From: Halomonas sp.
Lineage (GTDB): Bacteria > Pseudomonadota > Gammaproteobacteria > Pseudomonadales > Halomonadaceae
Assembly: GCF_017515565.1 (NCBI RefSeq)
Contig: NZ_JAFWFN010000007.1
Span: forward strand, 30,318-94,317
Direction of reading: 5' to 3'
DNA length: 64,000 bases
Shown here: in pieces, positions 27,571-37,430 of the stretch
How the letters are laid out: the number at the start of each line of letters is the position of its first letter
Numbering within the stretch: the first letter of the stretch is position 1
Notes under the pieces: model-generated
Told to the model about the DNA's origin: nothing
The model's database searches: none
What the model saw: the letters and a program-made list of their open reading frames with translations, nothing else
Made by a program: the position numbers and the translations under genes

Positions 27571-27998
27571 CGCGCGCGCAGTTTAAGGTATTGCTGGTGG
27601 AAGATGAACCCGCTGATGTTCACCTCACTAAAATGGCATTTAATGAAGGTAAGGTGCTGGTGGATGTCCATGATGTCGGGGATGGTGTAGAGGCATTGGC
27701 ATTTTTAAAGCAGGAAGCCCCTTATCAGGACGCGCCAAAGCCGGACTTAATTCTTTTGGATCTTAATATGCCGCGCATGGATGGCAAAACATTTCTAAAA
27801 AAATTTAAAACTTTGGAAACACTTCGTCAAATACCGGTGGTCGTCTTAACCACGTCGGAAGCAGAGTCTGATGTTATTGACTCTTATGATCTTGGCGCCT
27901 CGGGATTTATTGTTAAGCCCGTTGATATAGATCAGTTTATTAACGCTATCCAGGCGCTAGAAGAGTACTGGCTGACGTTGGTGCGAAGGCCGTCGTAA
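27567..27998 (+). CDS. Single-domain response regulator (Rcp1-like)
   Basis: A 143-residue CheY-like receiver with no output domain: acidic pocket VEDEPAD, phospho-acceptor Asp65 (LILLDLNMPR), Thr in VVVLTTSEAE and Lys in GFIVKPVD. Its closest type is the receiver that accompanies bacteriophytochrome-like kinases (Rcp1 class). It overlaps the upstream kinase by 4 bases, so translational coupling and direct phosphotransfer are expected. It could act as phosphate shuttle or sink for the two kinases, or bind a target protein. Confidence 0.92.
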   Translation: MTRAQFKVLLVEDEPADVHLTKMAFNEGKVLVDVHDVGDGVEALAFLKQEAPYQDAPKPDLILLDLNMPRMDGKTFLKKFKTLETLRQIPVVVLTTSEAESDVIDSYDLGASGFIVKPVDIDQFINAIQALEEYWLTLVRRPS

Positions 27999-28388
27999 AA
28001 AGGCGGATGTTGTTTCTCTAAAACGCGCCAGAAGCTTCCTGTTAATCATCATTGTGAATGCTCATGCGATATTGTGAGAACACTTCTAGTAAATTTATGG
28101 GGCATCTACGTCAGCATAAATTTTATGTGGTTAGCTTTATTAGAGTAGCCTTAAATTAAGCGGGCTATCATCAACATAGTTAGCTCGTTATGGAATGCGC
28201 TCACCTCGATGGTGAGTCCTGCGCTGGCGAAGTAGGTCTAATAATTTGTAATGAGTCGTATTTTCTAAGAGTATTAGATAAATGCTTCTATTAAGATCAT
28301 TGATGGTGTGTAGTGATTTTTGAGTGCTATTCGTGAATGCGGGCGAAAATGTTAATCCTGCTGATAAAAAATAAGCGTAGAGGCTACG
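27999..28388 (+). other. 390-base AT-rich intergenic region before cheZ
   Basis: No coding potential was found. It holds a small hairpin (CTCACC / GGTGAG, 28200-28216) and, close to cheZ, GCTGATAA at 28360-28367, a near match to the flagellar sigma-28 -10 element (GCCGATAA) but without a convincing -35. No terminator is evident after the receiver gene, so readthrough into cheZ is possible. Confidence 0.5.
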
Positions 28389-29075
28389 ATGAGCACGACT
28401 AAGAATGCCCACGATTCGACAATGCCGTCGGTGTTGGGAAAGCACGACAGTGCTGATGACATGATTCACCGCATAGGCTTTGTAACTCGCCTGTTGCGCG
28501 ACAGCATGAAAGAGCTGGGGTTAGATCAGCAGATATCCCAAGCGGCGCAGGCGATCCCTGATGCCAATGACCGGCTTAGCTATGTGGCGGCGATGACAGA
28601 GCAGGCAGCTGAGCGTGCTTTAAATGCTGTTGAGCGAGCCCAGCCGTTACAAGATGACCTTGAGAGTGCTGGCGATGCGCTTAGCCAGCGCTGGCAGTTG
28701 GCGGCTGCCGCCTTGGCCAAGGTGGAAGGTGATACTTCGCTTATCGAAGATACTCAGCATTATTTAAGCAAGACGCTGCCTGATGCCACCAGCGCCACGC
28801 AAAAAGAGCTGCTAGAAATCATGATGGCGCAAGACTTCCAAGATCTCACCGGCCAAGTGATCAAGAAGATGATGGAAGTCATCAAGCTTATCGAAGAGCA
28901 GTTGGTTCAGGTACTGGTGGATAATGTCCCGAATGTAACCGATGGGGTTAAGGCAGAAGATAACCGTGACGAGCATGCCAAGCTGCGAAATGGACCGCAG
29001 GTCAGTCAAAACAAGACCGATGTAGTGGCGGGACAAGACCAGGTTGATGACTTACTTGATGAGCTAGGCTTTTAA
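28389..29075 (+). CDS. cheZ: Chemotaxis phosphatase CheZ
   Basis: This is a 228-residue CheY-P phosphatase that ends the tumble/reversal signal. The catalytic block EIMMAQDFQDLTGQVIKKMM holds the conserved Asp and Gln, and the C-terminal QVDDLLDELGF is the CheY-docking peptide, so the protein is complete. It has no cheY neighbour, unlike the usual cheY-cheZ pair, and stands alone after the signalling operon. The variable linker (about 175-215) is acidic. It faces a GST gene across a shared hairpin terminator. Confidence 0.92.
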   Translation: MSTTKNAHDSTMPSVLGKHDSADDMIHRIGFVTRLLRDSMKELGLDQQISQAAQAIPDANDRLSYVAAMTEQAAERALNAVERAQPLQDDLESAGDALSQRWQLAAAALAKVEGDTSLIEDTQHYLSKTLPDATSATQKELLEIMMAQDFQDLTGQVIKKMMEVIKLIEEQLVQVLVDNVPNVTDGVKAEDNRDEHAKLRNGPQVSQNKTDVVAGQDQVDDLLDELGF

Positions 29076-29105
29076 CCGCGCCTAGCTTCTAGGCCAGGCG
29101 CGGTT
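29074..29105. terminator. Bidirectional hairpin between cheZ and GST
   Basis: AACCGCGCCT (29074-29083) pairs with AGGCGCGGTT (29096-29105), starting inside the cheZ stop codon. T tracts are minimal, so termination strength is uncertain. Confidence 0.6.
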
Positions 29106-29121
29106 GGCAGTAGCGTCAATG

Positions 29122-29766
29122 TTAATCGCCCCCTTTCGCCGCCTGCTCTTTTTCTATGGCGCGCGCCAGCGCGGGGCGAGCCGCATGGTGGGCGTGGTAG
29201 GTCGCGAACGGCTCGGGTAAGCGGTGTTTCATACTGGCTGCCCAGCTCAATGTGTGGGTAAGAAATAAGTCTGCCAGGGTGAAAGTATCGCCCACTAAGG
29301 TTTTCTGGTCGTTGTTGGCCTGGCCATTGTTATAGCGTCGCTCAAGCGCGTGTAGTGCGCGCTGGAACTCCCACGCGGCGGTGGGTAAAACCGCGGGCAC
29401 ACGCCGTTCTTGGGGCAGGGCAAACTTATGTTTGGCCTGGAGCCACAGCGGCTGCTCAACTTCAGTGATGATAAAGCTCAACCATTGATCTACCTGCGCC
29501 CGTTCAGCGGCGCTTTTCGGCAGTAAGTCAGCGTCACCGTACTGCTCTGCTAAGTAGCGGCAGATCGAAGCGGATTCAAATAGGCTTAGCTCACCATCTT
29601 CAAGTACCGGCACTTTGCCATCCGGGTGGCGGGCCAGGTGCTCTGCCGTTTGGCCTTCACCCTTATCCAGCGCCACGTGGTGGCACTGATACGCAAGGCC
29701 AAGCTCTTCAAGCGTCCAGGCCACCCGCAGCGAGCGGGAGTTAGGAAAGCTGTACAGCGTGATCAT
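29122..29766 (-). CDS. Glutathione S-transferase family protein
   Basis: 214 residues. N-terminal thioredoxin-like domain 1-80 (ITLYSFPNSRSLRVAWTLEELGL, with DGKVPVLEDGELSLFESASICRYL, the glutathione-binding Ser in the ESASI loop) and a helical C-terminal domain with GDTFTLADLFLTHTLSWA. It is cytoplasmic and probably conjugates or reduces electrophiles; the substrate is unknown. Monocistronic and convergent with cheZ. Confidence 0.9.
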   Translation of the reverse strand: MITLYSFPNSRSLRVAWTLEELGLAYQCHHVALDKGEGQTAEHLARHPDGKVPVLEDGELSLFESASICRYLAEQYGDADLLPKSAAERAQVDQWLSFIITEVEQPLWLQAKHKFALPQERRVPAVLPTAAWEFQRALHALERRYNNGQANNDQKTLVGDTFTLADLFLTHTLSWAASMKHRLPEPFATYHAHHAARPALARAIEKEQAAKGGD

Positions 29767-29831
29767 TAGGCGGCTCCTTTGACATGCAGTAGAGCATTCA
29801 CTTTAGTCAGAGCATTATCCTCTGTCACCAC

Positions 29832-30593
29832 CTACTGCCCCCGGGCGCTACGAATACGCTCGTAGGCGTTACCAATCTCGCTGGTGCGGGCCTGGGCAAC
29901 TTCGCGCATGCTTTCGGGAAGCCCTTTGCCAGCCAGTTTGTCTGGGTGGTTTTGGCTCATTAGGCGGCGGTAAGCCTTTTTGATCTCGGTATCGCTGGCA
30001 TCTTCACTGACCCCCAGCACTTGATACGCATCTTTAAGCGCCTCTTCGCTGGAGCCCTGGGAGTTGGCGGCTGCGCCGTGCAGCATTGCTTCGATTTGTT
30101 GAACTTCGGCTTCGCTGCAGCCAACACCCCGGGCCACACGTAGAATCATTTCGTGCTCGGCGGGGTGGAGAACGCCGTCGGCAGCAATGGCGGTGAGCTG
30201 AACCTGCAAAAATACCTGACGTAAAATTGGCTGACGCTGGGTGAGGCGGTTGACGTTGGCGAGCTCTGCATCAAGATTGAAATCGTCGGCGCGGCCGCGC
30301 TCAAAGGCGGCACGCGCTTTGGCGCGCTGTTCACCCTGTAGGTGCATTTGGTCGAACAGCTTTTCGGCTACGTCCAGTTCGCCATCCGTGACCTTGCCGT
30401 CGGCTTGGCACAGGCAGCCCATCACCGAAAAGATCGACTCCAGAAAGCCCTCTTGGATTTGCATTCGCGCGATGGTTAAGCGGCGTTTGATGCGCCGTCC
30501 CAGCCACCAGCCTAAAACACCCCCTGTAAGCAAGCCCCAAGAACCGCCAATGGCGAGGCCAATCAGGCCAAACAGAATAATTAGAAATAGCAT
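29832..30593 (-). CDS. djlA: Co-chaperone DjlA
   Basis: 253 residues. N-terminal glycine-zipper membrane segment (LIGLAIGGSWGLLTGGVLGWWLG), a TerB-like helical middle (about 50-170) and a C-terminal J domain (DAYQVLGVSEDASDTEIKKAYRRLMSQNHPDKL) with the HPD motif that stimulates DnaK. The architecture and length match DjlA of enterobacteria (about 270). The protein is anchored in the inner membrane facing the cytoplasm. It lies 30 bases downstream of dxs in the same direction. Confidence 0.9.
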   Translation of the reverse strand: MLFLIILFGLIGLAIGGSWGLLTGGVLGWWLGRRIKRRLTIARMQIQEGFLESIFSVMGCLCQADGKVTDGELDVAEKLFDQMHLQGEQRAKARAAFERGRADDFNLDAELANVNRLTQRQPILRQVFLQVQLTAIAADGVLHPAEHEMILRVARGVGCSEAEVQQIEAMLHGAAANSQGSSEEALKDAYQVLGVSEDASDTEIKKAYRRLMSQNHPDKLAGKGLPESMREVAQARTSEIGNAYERIRSARGQ

Positions 30594-30623
30594 TGCATTC
30601 TCAAATATTTAAACGTCAAAAGG

Positions 30624-32546
30624 TCACGGCAGTCGGGCGCGAATAGCGTGTTCAATGCCTGCTGCATCCAACCCGCAGTCGCGTAAAAGCTCGGCGGGGG
30701 TTCCGTGTTCAACAAAGGCGTCCGGCAGGCCTAAATTCAGCACCTCCACTTGAACGCCTTCGGCGTGGAGGAGTTCATTCACTGCACTGCCCGCGCCACC
30801 GGCAATCACGTTCTCTTCCAGGGTGACGAGCAGTTCGTGCTCGTCAGCGGCGAGCAGCACGGCATCGCGGTCAAGCGGTTTAATTGACCGCATATTGATG
30901 TGGGTGGCATTGAGGTTTTCAGCCACTTCGGCGGCGGCGCTATTAACACTGCCAAACGCCAGCAGCGCGATACGCACTCCGTCGCTTGAGGCGTGGCGGC
31001 GCACCTCGGCCTTGCCGATGGCTAGCGGCTCCAGATGCGTGGGAATGTCGACGCCGGGGCCGCTTCCTCTCGGATAGCGTACGGCGGCTGGGCCAGGGTG
31101 GTGATACGCGGCGCTAAGCAGGGCGCGGCACTCGGCCTCATCAGCAGGGGCTAAAATCACCATGCCGGGCACACAGCGTAAAAATGAAAGATCCATACTG
31201 CCGTGGTGCGTAGGCCCGTCTTCCCCTACTAACCCTGCACGGTCAATCGCGAAGGTGACATCCAGATTCTGTACGGCCACATCGTGAATCAACTGGTCGT
31301 AGCCGCGCTGTAAAAAGGTGGAGTAGATCGCCACCACCGGTTTCATGCCTTCGCAGGCCATACCCGCTGCCAAGGTAACGGCGTGCTGCTCGGCAATGGC
31401 GACATCAAAGTAGCGCTCAGGGTAGGCTTGGGAAAAGCGAATTAAATCTGAGCCTTCGCGCATGGCGGGAGTAATGCCCATCAGCCGCGGGTCGGCGGCG
31501 GCCATATCGTATAGCCAGTCACCAAATACGTTGCAGTATTTCTTTGGGCTCTGTTTTGGCGCTACCGGCTTTTTCACCAGCGCTGCTTTGGCGATGTCGC
31601 TAGGTTTTTCCAGCTTTGTGATGGCGTGATAACCAATCTGGTCAGCTTCAGCGGGTAAGAAGCCTTTGCCTTTGACGGTTTTAATGTGCAGGAACTGCGG
31701 ACCATCTTCATCGCGCAGGTTGTGCAGCGTGCTGGTTAGCGCGTCCAAATCGTGGCCGTCGATGGGGCCGACGTAGTTAAAGCCCATCTCTTCAAACAGT
31801 GTGGCGGGGCTCACCATGCCTTTCATGTGCTCTTCGGTGCGCCGAGCAAGCTCGAGGGCGCCGGGCAGGTGAGAAAGCACCTTTTTGCTCTCTTCGCGCA
31901 TTTTGAGATAGGGCTTGCTGGACAGCACGCGCGCGAGGTACGTCGCAATGCCACCGACGTTTTCAGAAATCGACATTTCGTTGTCGTTCAGCACCACCAG
32001 CAGGTTGGCGTTAACGTGACCGGCATGGGCCAGTGCTTCAAACGCCATGCCTGCGGTTAGCGCGCCGTCGCCAATAACCGCACACACCCTGCGTGGGTTG
32101 CCTTGCGCTTGAGCGGCCAGCGCCATGCCAAGGGCCGCGGAAATTGAGGTGCTGGAGTGGCCGACGCCAAAGGTGTCGTACTCAGACTCTGCCCGGTGGG
32201 GAAATGCCGCAAGGCCGCCGTGCTGGCGAATACTGAGCATCGCTTCGCGGCGCCCCGTGAGAATCTTATGGGGGTAAGCTTGATGGCCCACATCCCACAC
32301 TAGGCGGTCTTTAGGGGTATGAAAAGCGTGGTGCAGCGCTACGCTAAGCTCCACTACGCCGAGGCCTGCGCCAAAGTGGCCGCCGGAAACGCCCACGCTA
32401 TACAGCAGGTAAGCGCGCAGCTCGTCTGCCAGCTGGGCAAGCTGCTTACTATTCATGGCGCGCAGGGCTGCAGGGTGCTCAAAGGAGTCGAGCAGCGGCG
32501 TCGCTGGGCGCTCGCGGGGTATCTCGTCGAACAGCTTCATAGGCAT
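30624..32546 (-). CDS. dxs: 1-deoxy-D-xylulose-5-phosphate synthase
   Basis: 640 residues. A thiamine-diphosphate enzyme that condenses pyruvate and glyceraldehyde 3-phosphate, the first step of the MEP isoprenoid route. TPP motif [36 protein letters not shown], the second-domain [16 protein letters not shown] and a transketolase C-terminal domain are intact. The start may be 32546 or the ATG two codons later (32540); neither has a strong ribosome binding site. It follows ispA, giving the common xseB-ispA-dxs order. Confidence 0.96.
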   Translation of the reverse strand: MPMKLFDEIPRERPATPLLDSFEHPAALRAMNSKQLAQLADELRAYLLYSVGVSGGHFGAGLGVVELSVALHHAFHTPKDRLVWDVGHQAYPHKILTGRREAMLSIRQHGGLAAFPHRAESEYDTFGVGHSSTSISAALGMALAAQAQGNPRRVCAVIGDGALTAGMAFEALAHAGHVNANLLVVLNDNEMSISENVGGIATYLARVLSSKPYLKMREESKKVLSHLPGALELARRTEEHMKGMVSPATLFEEMGFNYVGPIDGHDLDALTSTLHNLRDEDGPQFLHIKTVKGKGFLPAEADQIGYHAITKLEKPSDIAKAALVKKPVAPKQSPKKYCNVFGDWLYDMAAADPRLMGITPAMREGSDLIRFSQAYPERYFDVAIAEQHAVTLAAGMACEGMKPVVAIYSTFLQRGYDQLIHDVAVQNLDVTFAIDRAGLVGEDGPTHHGSMDLSFLRCVPGMVILAPADEAECRALLSAAYHHPGPAAVRYPRGSGPGVDIPTHLEPLAIGKAEVRRHASSDGVRIALLAFGSVNSAAAEVAENLNATHINMRSIKPLDRDAVLLAADEHELLVTLEENVIAGGAGSAVNELLHAEGVQVEVLNLGLPDAFVEHGTPAELLRDCGLDAAGIEHAIRARLP

Positions 32547-32592
32547 GTTTTCATGGGTATTATGTAGTTAAGGACATCGTTAAGGGCATCGT

Positions 32593-33486
32593 TTAGTGGT
32601 CGCGCTCGATCATATAGTGGGCAAGATCGGCCAGCGGTGCGGCTCGCTCACCCAGCGGGGCGAGGGCGGCAATGGCCTCATCAATCAGCGCCTGTGCTTT
32701 GCGCTGTGCGCCCGCAAGCCCCAGCAGGCTAGGATAAGTGGGCTTGGCGCGGGCGGCATCGGCACCGGATGCTTTACCCAGCGTGGCGGTATCGCCCGTT
32801 ACGTCCAGCACATCATCGTGAATCTGGAAGGCTAGACCAATGGCGCGGGCGTAGCGAATTAATGCGCTTAAGCGCGGGTCCTGTTCTTCAACGGCGGCGA
32901 GCCCACCGAGGCGTACAGCGGCCACAATGAGCGCGCCGGTTTTATGGCTGTGCATGTGCGCTAGCGCGTCGACATCTGGGTGGCCGCCCACGGCGGCAAG
33001 GTCCAGTGCTTGGCCTGCGACCATACCTTCTCGACCCGAAGCAACAGCCAGCGTGGTCACCATACTGCCAAGCCGGGGGTGCGGGCGGCGGGCGAGCACT
33101 TCAAACGCCAACGCTTGTAGCGCATCGCCGGCCAGAATAGCGGTAGCTTCATCGAAGGCTTTATGTACCGTTGGTTGGCCGCGGCGCAAGTCGTCGTCGT
33201 CCATGGCGGGTAAATCGTCATGGATTAGCGAGTAAGCGTGAATCAGTTCAATAGCCGCCGCCGGGGCATCCAGGGCCTCATTATCAGCGCCCAGGGCCTG
33301 CCCTGAGAGATACACCAGCAGCGGGCGCAGGCGTTTGCCGCCTACCAGCAGCCCGTGGCGCATGGCGGCTTCCAGGCGCGGATCAACGGCGCGGTGGCTG
33401 TCGAATAGCGCGGCAAGCGTGGCGTCTACCCGGGCGTTGCTGGTTTGGCGCAGGGTGGTTAGCCGTGCTGGGTTAGCGGTTACCAT
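32593..33486 (-). CDS. ispA: Farnesyl diphosphate synthase
   Basis: 297 residues. A trans-prenyltransferase making farnesyl (or geranyl) diphosphate. First aspartate-rich motif [14 protein letters not shown] and second motif FQIHDDVLD are both present, as is the GKRLRP block. Its start overlaps the xseB stop by 7 bases, so translation is coupled. Confidence 0.95.
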   Translation of the reverse strand: MVTANPARLTTLRQTSNARVDATLAALFDSHRAVDPRLEAAMRHGLLVGGKRLRPLLVYLSGQALGADNEALDAPAAAIELIHAYSLIHDDLPAMDDDDLRRGQPTVHKAFDEATAILAGDALQALAFEVLARRPHPRLGSMVTTLAVASGREGMVAGQALDLAAVGGHPDVDALAHMHSHKTGALIVAAVRLGGLAAVEEQDPRLSALIRYARAIGLAFQIHDDVLDVTGDTATLGKASGADAARAKPTYPSLLGLAGAQRKAQALIDEAIAALAPLGERAAPLADLAHYMIERDH

Positions 33487-33773
33487 GGTGGCGTCTCCTC
33501 GCTGTCGTCCCCATTGGTGTGGGCATTGTCATCCGGGGTGGCAGCAAAGGGGGCGACCGCTAAACGGCCGTCGCGGTCTTCGCTTAAGGCACGCACCTTT
33601 AGCTCTGCGCTGTCGAGACGCTGCTGGGCGTCTCGGGTTAGCCGAACGCCTTGCTCGAAAGCTGTCAGCGCATCTTCCAATGAGAGGTCGCCGGACTCAA
33701 GGCGTTCCACAAGGCTCTCTAACTGCGAGACCGTTGCGGCAAAATCTTGCGCGGGTGGTGTGTGTTCGCTCAT
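33480..33773 (-). CDS. xseB: Exodeoxyribonuclease VII small subunit
   Basis: 97 residues. The small, helical-hairpin subunit of exonuclease [46 protein letters not shown] is the diagnostic core. The C-terminal 30 residues are a variable acidic tail. First gene of the xseB-ispA-dxs operon; its promoter lies in the 281-base gap shared with the divergent serA, in which I could not place one firmly. Confidence 0.93.
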   Translation of the reverse strand: MSEHTPPAQDFAATVSQLESLVERLESGDLSLEDALTAFEQGVRLTRDAQQRLDSAELKVRALSEDRDGRLAVAPFAATPDDNAHTNGDDSEETPPW

Positions 33774-34054
33774 TGGTTAATGCCTACTGGTTTACGGGCG
33801 CCTCAAACAGATAAAGGGCGGCAAGTGGGGCTGCGGTCGTGCTACTGAAAACAAGCGCACAGTATACACCGAGGCAAGGGGGTGGCGTCTGCCCTCATCC
33901 GGACGGGCTTTTCCGACTTGCGCCCGGTTCATCTTGAAAGCGCACACTTTTCATCATTTCAAGGCGCCGGGAGCCCCGGGTGCTGTGCTACTATACGTGC
34001 CTCCCGTGAACCGATACACGGCGCATGCCGCCGACCATAGAGGTTGATTCAGCC

Positions 34055-35299
34055 ATGGCCAAAACGTCCCTGGACAAGAGCAAGATCAAGATCCTGCTGC
34101 TCGAGGGCGTCCACCAAAGCGCGGTGGACAATTTTCACAACGCAGGCTACGAGAACATCGAGCTTCTGCCTACCTCGCTAGATGAAGAGGCGCTGATCGA
34201 GAAGATCCGCGACGTTCACTTCATCGGCATTCGCTCTCGCACTCAGTTAACTGAGCGGGTGTTCGCAGCGGCAGAGAAGCTGGTGAGCGTTGGCTGTTTC
34301 TGTATCGGTACCAACCAAGTTGACCTGGAAGCAGCGCTCAAACGCGGTATCGCCGTATTCAATGCGCCTTACTCCAACACCCGCTCGGTGGCCGAGCTGG
34401 TGCTGGCAGAAGCGATTATGCTGCTGCGTGGTATTCCTGAGAAAAACGCCCGTGCCCACCAGGGTGGTTGGCTGAAATCAGCGAAAAACTCCCACGAAGC
34501 GCGGGGCAAAACCCTGGGTATCGTTGGCTACGGCAGCATTGGTGCACAGCTCTCAGTCTTAGCTGAGTCGCTGGGCTTCAACGTGATCTTTTACGATGTC
34601 ATCACCAAGTTGGGCATGGGCAACGCCAATCAAGTGGCAAGCTTTGAGCAGCTGCTTGAGCGTTCAGACGTGGTTAGCCTGCACGTGCCGGATCTACCCT
34701 CAACGCGCTGGATGATGGGCGCGAAAGAGATCGCTGCCATGAAAGATGGCGCCATCCTAATTAACGCGGCCCGTGGCAGCGTGGTGGAAATTGAGCCGCT
34801 GGCAGACGCGATTAAGGCCGGTAAGCTTAACGGTGCCGCTATCGACGTTTTCCCGGTAGAGCCCAAAGGCAACGATGAAGAGTTCCAAAGCCCGCTGCGT
34901 GGCCTGGAAAATGTGATCCTGACGCCACATATCGGTGGTTCTACCCTGGAAGCCCAGGAGAACATCGGTATTGAAGTAGCCGAAAAGCTGATTACCTATT
35001 CAGATAACGGCACCACGGTGACCTCGGTCAACTTCCCCGAAGTGGCGCTGCCAGCGCACCCGGACAAGCACCGCTTGCTGCACATTCACGATAACGTGCC
35101 CGGCGTACTTTCCCAGATTAACCGTGTGCTGTCTGAAAACGGCATCAATATCTCGGGTCAGTATCTGCAAACCAACGATAAAGTGGGCTATGTCGTTATC
35201 GACGTGGACAAAGCTTACGGCCCCCAGGCGCTGGAAGCCTTGAGAGAAGTCGAACACACGCTGAAAATTCGTGCCCTCTACTCGGCGCACAATAGTTAA
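34055..35299 (+). CDS. serA: D-3-phosphoglycerate dehydrogenase
   Basis: About 414 residues, the E. coli-type length. It oxidises 3-phosphoglycerate to 3-phosphohydroxypyruvate, the first step of serine synthesis. NAD-binding GIVGYGSIGAQLSVLAES, catalytic Arg in INAARGSVV and His in LTPHIGGST, and a C-terminal ACT domain (HIHDNVPGVLSQINRVLSENG) for serine feedback. The ATG at 34055 (MAKTSLDK) fits the family better than an upstream ATG at 34025. Terminated at 35345-35371. Confidence 0.96.
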   Translation: MAKTSLDKSKIKILLLEGVHQSAVDNFHNAGYENIELLPTSLDEEALIEKIRDVHFIGIRSRTQLTERVFAAAEKLVSVGCFCIGTNQVDLEAALKRGIAVFNAPYSNTRSVAELVLAEAIMLLRGIPEKNARAHQGGWLKSAKNSHEARGKTLGIVGYGSIGAQLSVLAESLGFNVIFYDVITKLGMGNANQVASFEQLLERSDVVSLHVPDLPSTRWMMGAKEIAAMKDGAILINAARGSVVEIEPLADAIKAGKLNGAAIDVFPVEPKGNDEEFQSPLRGLENVILTPHIGGSTLEAQENIGIEVAEKLITYSDNGTTVTSVNFPEVALPAHPDKHRLLHIHDNVPGVLSQINRVLSENGINISGQYLQTNDKVGYVVIDVDKAYGPQALEALREVEHTLKIRALYSAHNS

Positions 35300-35344
35300 G
35301 TAGTGCGTTAGCTGGGTAGCGCGTTAGTAAGCAGTACTTGTCAC

Positions 35345-35371
35345 CAAAACGGCCCCATCGGGGCCGTTTTG
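35345..35371. terminator. Bidirectional terminator between serA and pirin gene
   Basis: A perfect 12-bp stem CAAAACGGCCCC / GGGGCCGTTTTG with a 3-base loop gives TTTTG on either strand and lies between convergent genes. Confidence 0.9.
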
Positions 35372-35414
35372 CGTTGGCTGCTGTTACTGGAGCCATGTAT
35401 CGTTGAAAGCAGGC

Positions 35415-36104
35415 TTACGCCAAATCAAACAGCAGCACTTCGGCGGCTTCCACACCCGTTACGCTGAACGCTTCACCCGGTTGAAACGCGGCTGCATCGC
35501 CAGTGCTTAGGGTTTCCCCGTTCACATCTACCGCGCCTTTCACCACGTGTAGCCACCCATAGCGGGCAGGCGGCGTGGGCGCTTGATCACCTGGGCCAAG
35601 TAAGCCCGCGTATAGGTTTACGTCTTGATTTACGCTCACCGACCCATCACGCCCCTCCTGGGAGGCCACTAAGCGCCACTGCCCCTGGCGCTCAGCGGTA
35701 GGGAAGGTTTTTTGCTCGTAGCTGGGCGTAATGCCGCGCTTAGCAGGCTGAATCCAAATCTGTAAAAAGTGCAGCCCACTCTCTTTAGAGTGATTGAACT
35801 CGCTGTGCAGTACGCCGGTGCCCGCCGACATGCGCTGCACGTCGCCTGGGCGCATGACCTCGCCATTGCCCATATTGTCCTGGTGCTCCATCTCCCCCTC
35901 CAATACATAGGAGATAATCTCCATATCCCGGTGGGGGTGAGCGCCAAAGCCGTAGCCTGGGTCAACGCGGTCTTCATTGATGACCCGCAGTGCGCGGAAT
36001 CCCATATGATTGGGGTCCATATAGTTGGCAAACGAGAAGGTGTGGTAAGAGCGCAGCCAGCCGTGGTCGGCATAGCCCCGCTCGTTGGAACGGCGAATCT
36101 GCAT
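35415..36104 (-). CDS. Pirin family protein (cupin)
   Basis: About 229 residues. Pirin-type double cupin; the metal site His-x-His...His...Glu is visible in FGAHPHRDMEIISYVLEGEMEHQD and MSAGTGVLHSEFNHS. Some bacterial pirins have quercetin dioxygenase activity, others regulate metabolism; the role here is unknown. The ATG at 36104 (MQIRRSNERGYADHGW) has GGGAG 6 bases upstream and matches the family N terminus better than the ATG at 36125. Confidence 0.9.
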   Translation of the reverse strand: MQIRRSNERGYADHGWLRSYHTFSFANYMDPNHMGFRALRVINEDRVDPGYGFGAHPHRDMEIISYVLEGEMEHQDNMGNGEVMRPGDVQRMSAGTGVLHSEFNHSKESGLHFLQIWIQPAKRGITPSYEQKTFPTAERQGQWRLVASQEGRDGSVSVNQDVNLYAGLLGPGDQAPTPPARYGWLHVVKGAVDVNGETLSTGDAAAFQPGEAFSVTGVEAAEVLLFDLA

Positions 36105-36330
36105 GGGGTACTCCCAAAAAGTCACTAATAATGATGTTCACTATACGTCCGGCAAGGGGTGGCGTGGGGTGAAGGTTTCTATACGGTGACATCGAATAAA
36201 TCGACGATTGGACGTTGTGGTTGAGTGCCGTGTTTAGGTTTTGCTGAACTTTTTGCTCATTTTTCGTTAAAATACGCGCCTCTTTTAACCCGGTCCGCCC
36301 TTTGCGAGGGCGACTACCAGGAGTGTTACC

Positions 36331-37326
36331 GTGACGGCACCTACCCCTATCTCAACCCCAGCGCCGCCCATTGTGGTGGCGGCGCTATATAAATTTGTCA
36401 CCCTGAACGACTTTGAAGCGCTGCGCGAGCCGCTGCACCAAACCATGGTTGATAACGGCGTAAAGGGCACGCTGTTACTGGCCAAAGAGGGCATTAACGG
36501 CACGGTTGCCGGTACTCGCGAGGGCATTGATGCCCTGCTGTCATGGCTAACGGCCGATCCCCGCTTAAGCGATATCGACCACAAAGAGTCGTTCTGCGAT
36601 GAGCCGCCGTTCTACCGCACCAAGGTGAAGTTGAAAAAAGAGATCGTCACCTTGGGCGTGCCGGACATCGACCCCAACGACACCGTGGGTACTTACGTTG
36701 AGCCAGAAAACTGGAACGACGTGATCTCCGACCCGGAAGTACTGGTGATTGATACCCGCAACGATTACGAAGTGGCGATTGGCAGCTTTGAAGGCGCAGT
36801 TGACCCAAAAACCACCACGTTCCGCGAGTTCCCTGAGTACGTGCGCGAGCACTACAACCCAGAAAAGCACAAGAAAGTTGCCATGTTCTGCACCGGCGGC
36901 ATCCGCTGCGAAAAAGCCTCCAGCTTTATGCTGAAAGAGGGTTTTGAAGAGGTCTACCACCTTAAGGGCGGTGTGCTGAACTACCTGGAAAAAGTCCCGG
37001 AAGCGCAATCCCTGTGGCGCGGCGAGTGCTTTGTGTTTGATAACCGCGTGACGGTTCGTCATGACCTCAGCGAAGGCGAACACGAGCAGTGCCACGCCTG
37101 CCGGATGCCTATTTCTCTTGAAGATATGCAGTCGTCGGCTTTCGAGCCGGGCATTAGCTGCCCCCACTGTATCGACTCGCTGCCTGAGAAAACCCGCGCT
37201 GCTGCCCGGGAGCGTCAGCGCCAAATCGAACTGGCAAAGGCGCGCGGTGAACCCCATCCGCTGGGTTACAATCATCGCAAGGACGGTCGCAAGAACGAGC
37301 ATAAAGACGCAGCCGAAAAAGCGTAA
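36331..37326 (+). CDS. trhO: tRNA uridine(34) hydroxylase, rhodanese-like
   Basis: 331 residues. TrhO (YceA) hydroxylates U34 in some tRNAs as an oxygen-dependent route to 5-hydroxyuridine. N-terminal ferredoxin-like domain, central rhodanese domain with Cys187 in the loop [11 protein letters not shown], and a C-terminal cysteine-rich zinc-like stretch (CHACRMPIS...CPHCIDSLP). It starts with GTG at 36331, with GGAG 8 bases upstream. Confidence 0.92.
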   Translation: MTAPTPISTPAPPIVVAALYKFVTLNDFEALREPLHQTMVDNGVKGTLLLAKEGINGTVAGTREGIDALLSWLTADPRLSDIDHKESFCDEPPFYRTKVKLKKEIVTLGVPDIDPNDTVGTYVEPENWNDVISDPEVLVIDTRNDYEVAIGSFEGAVDPKTTTFREFPEYVREHYNPEKHKKVAMFCTGGIRCEKASSFMLKEGFEEVYHLKGGVLNYLEKVPEAQSLWRGECFVFDNRVTVRHDLSEGEHEQCHACRMPISLEDMQSSAFEPGISCPHCIDSLPEKTRAAARERQRQIELAKARGEPHPLGYNHRKDGRKNEHKDAAEKA

Positions 37327-37331
37327 ACAGC

Positions 37332-37357
37332 GTGGCCTCTTGCTTTACAGAGGCCAC
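37332..37357 (+). terminator. Terminator after trhO
   Basis: A 9-bp perfect stem GTGGCCTCT / AGAGGCCAC with an 8-base loop, followed by TTTGGTCTT, just after the trhO stop. Confidence 0.7.
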
Positions 37358-37430
37358 TTTGGTCTTACTTGCCCAATACCCACCAAAGGAAGCGTTAGAC
37401 TAGCCATAATCCATTGTCTAGGAGCTTCCC

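Noticed and set aside
28360-28367. GCTGATAA as sigma-28 promoter of cheZ
   Set aside because: The -10 match is good but no -35 element lies at the right distance, so it is noted only inside the intergenic entry.
36565-37302. 245-codon open frame antisense to trhO
   Set aside because: It lies wholly within a conserved gene on the other strand, with no domain and no ribosome binding site of note.
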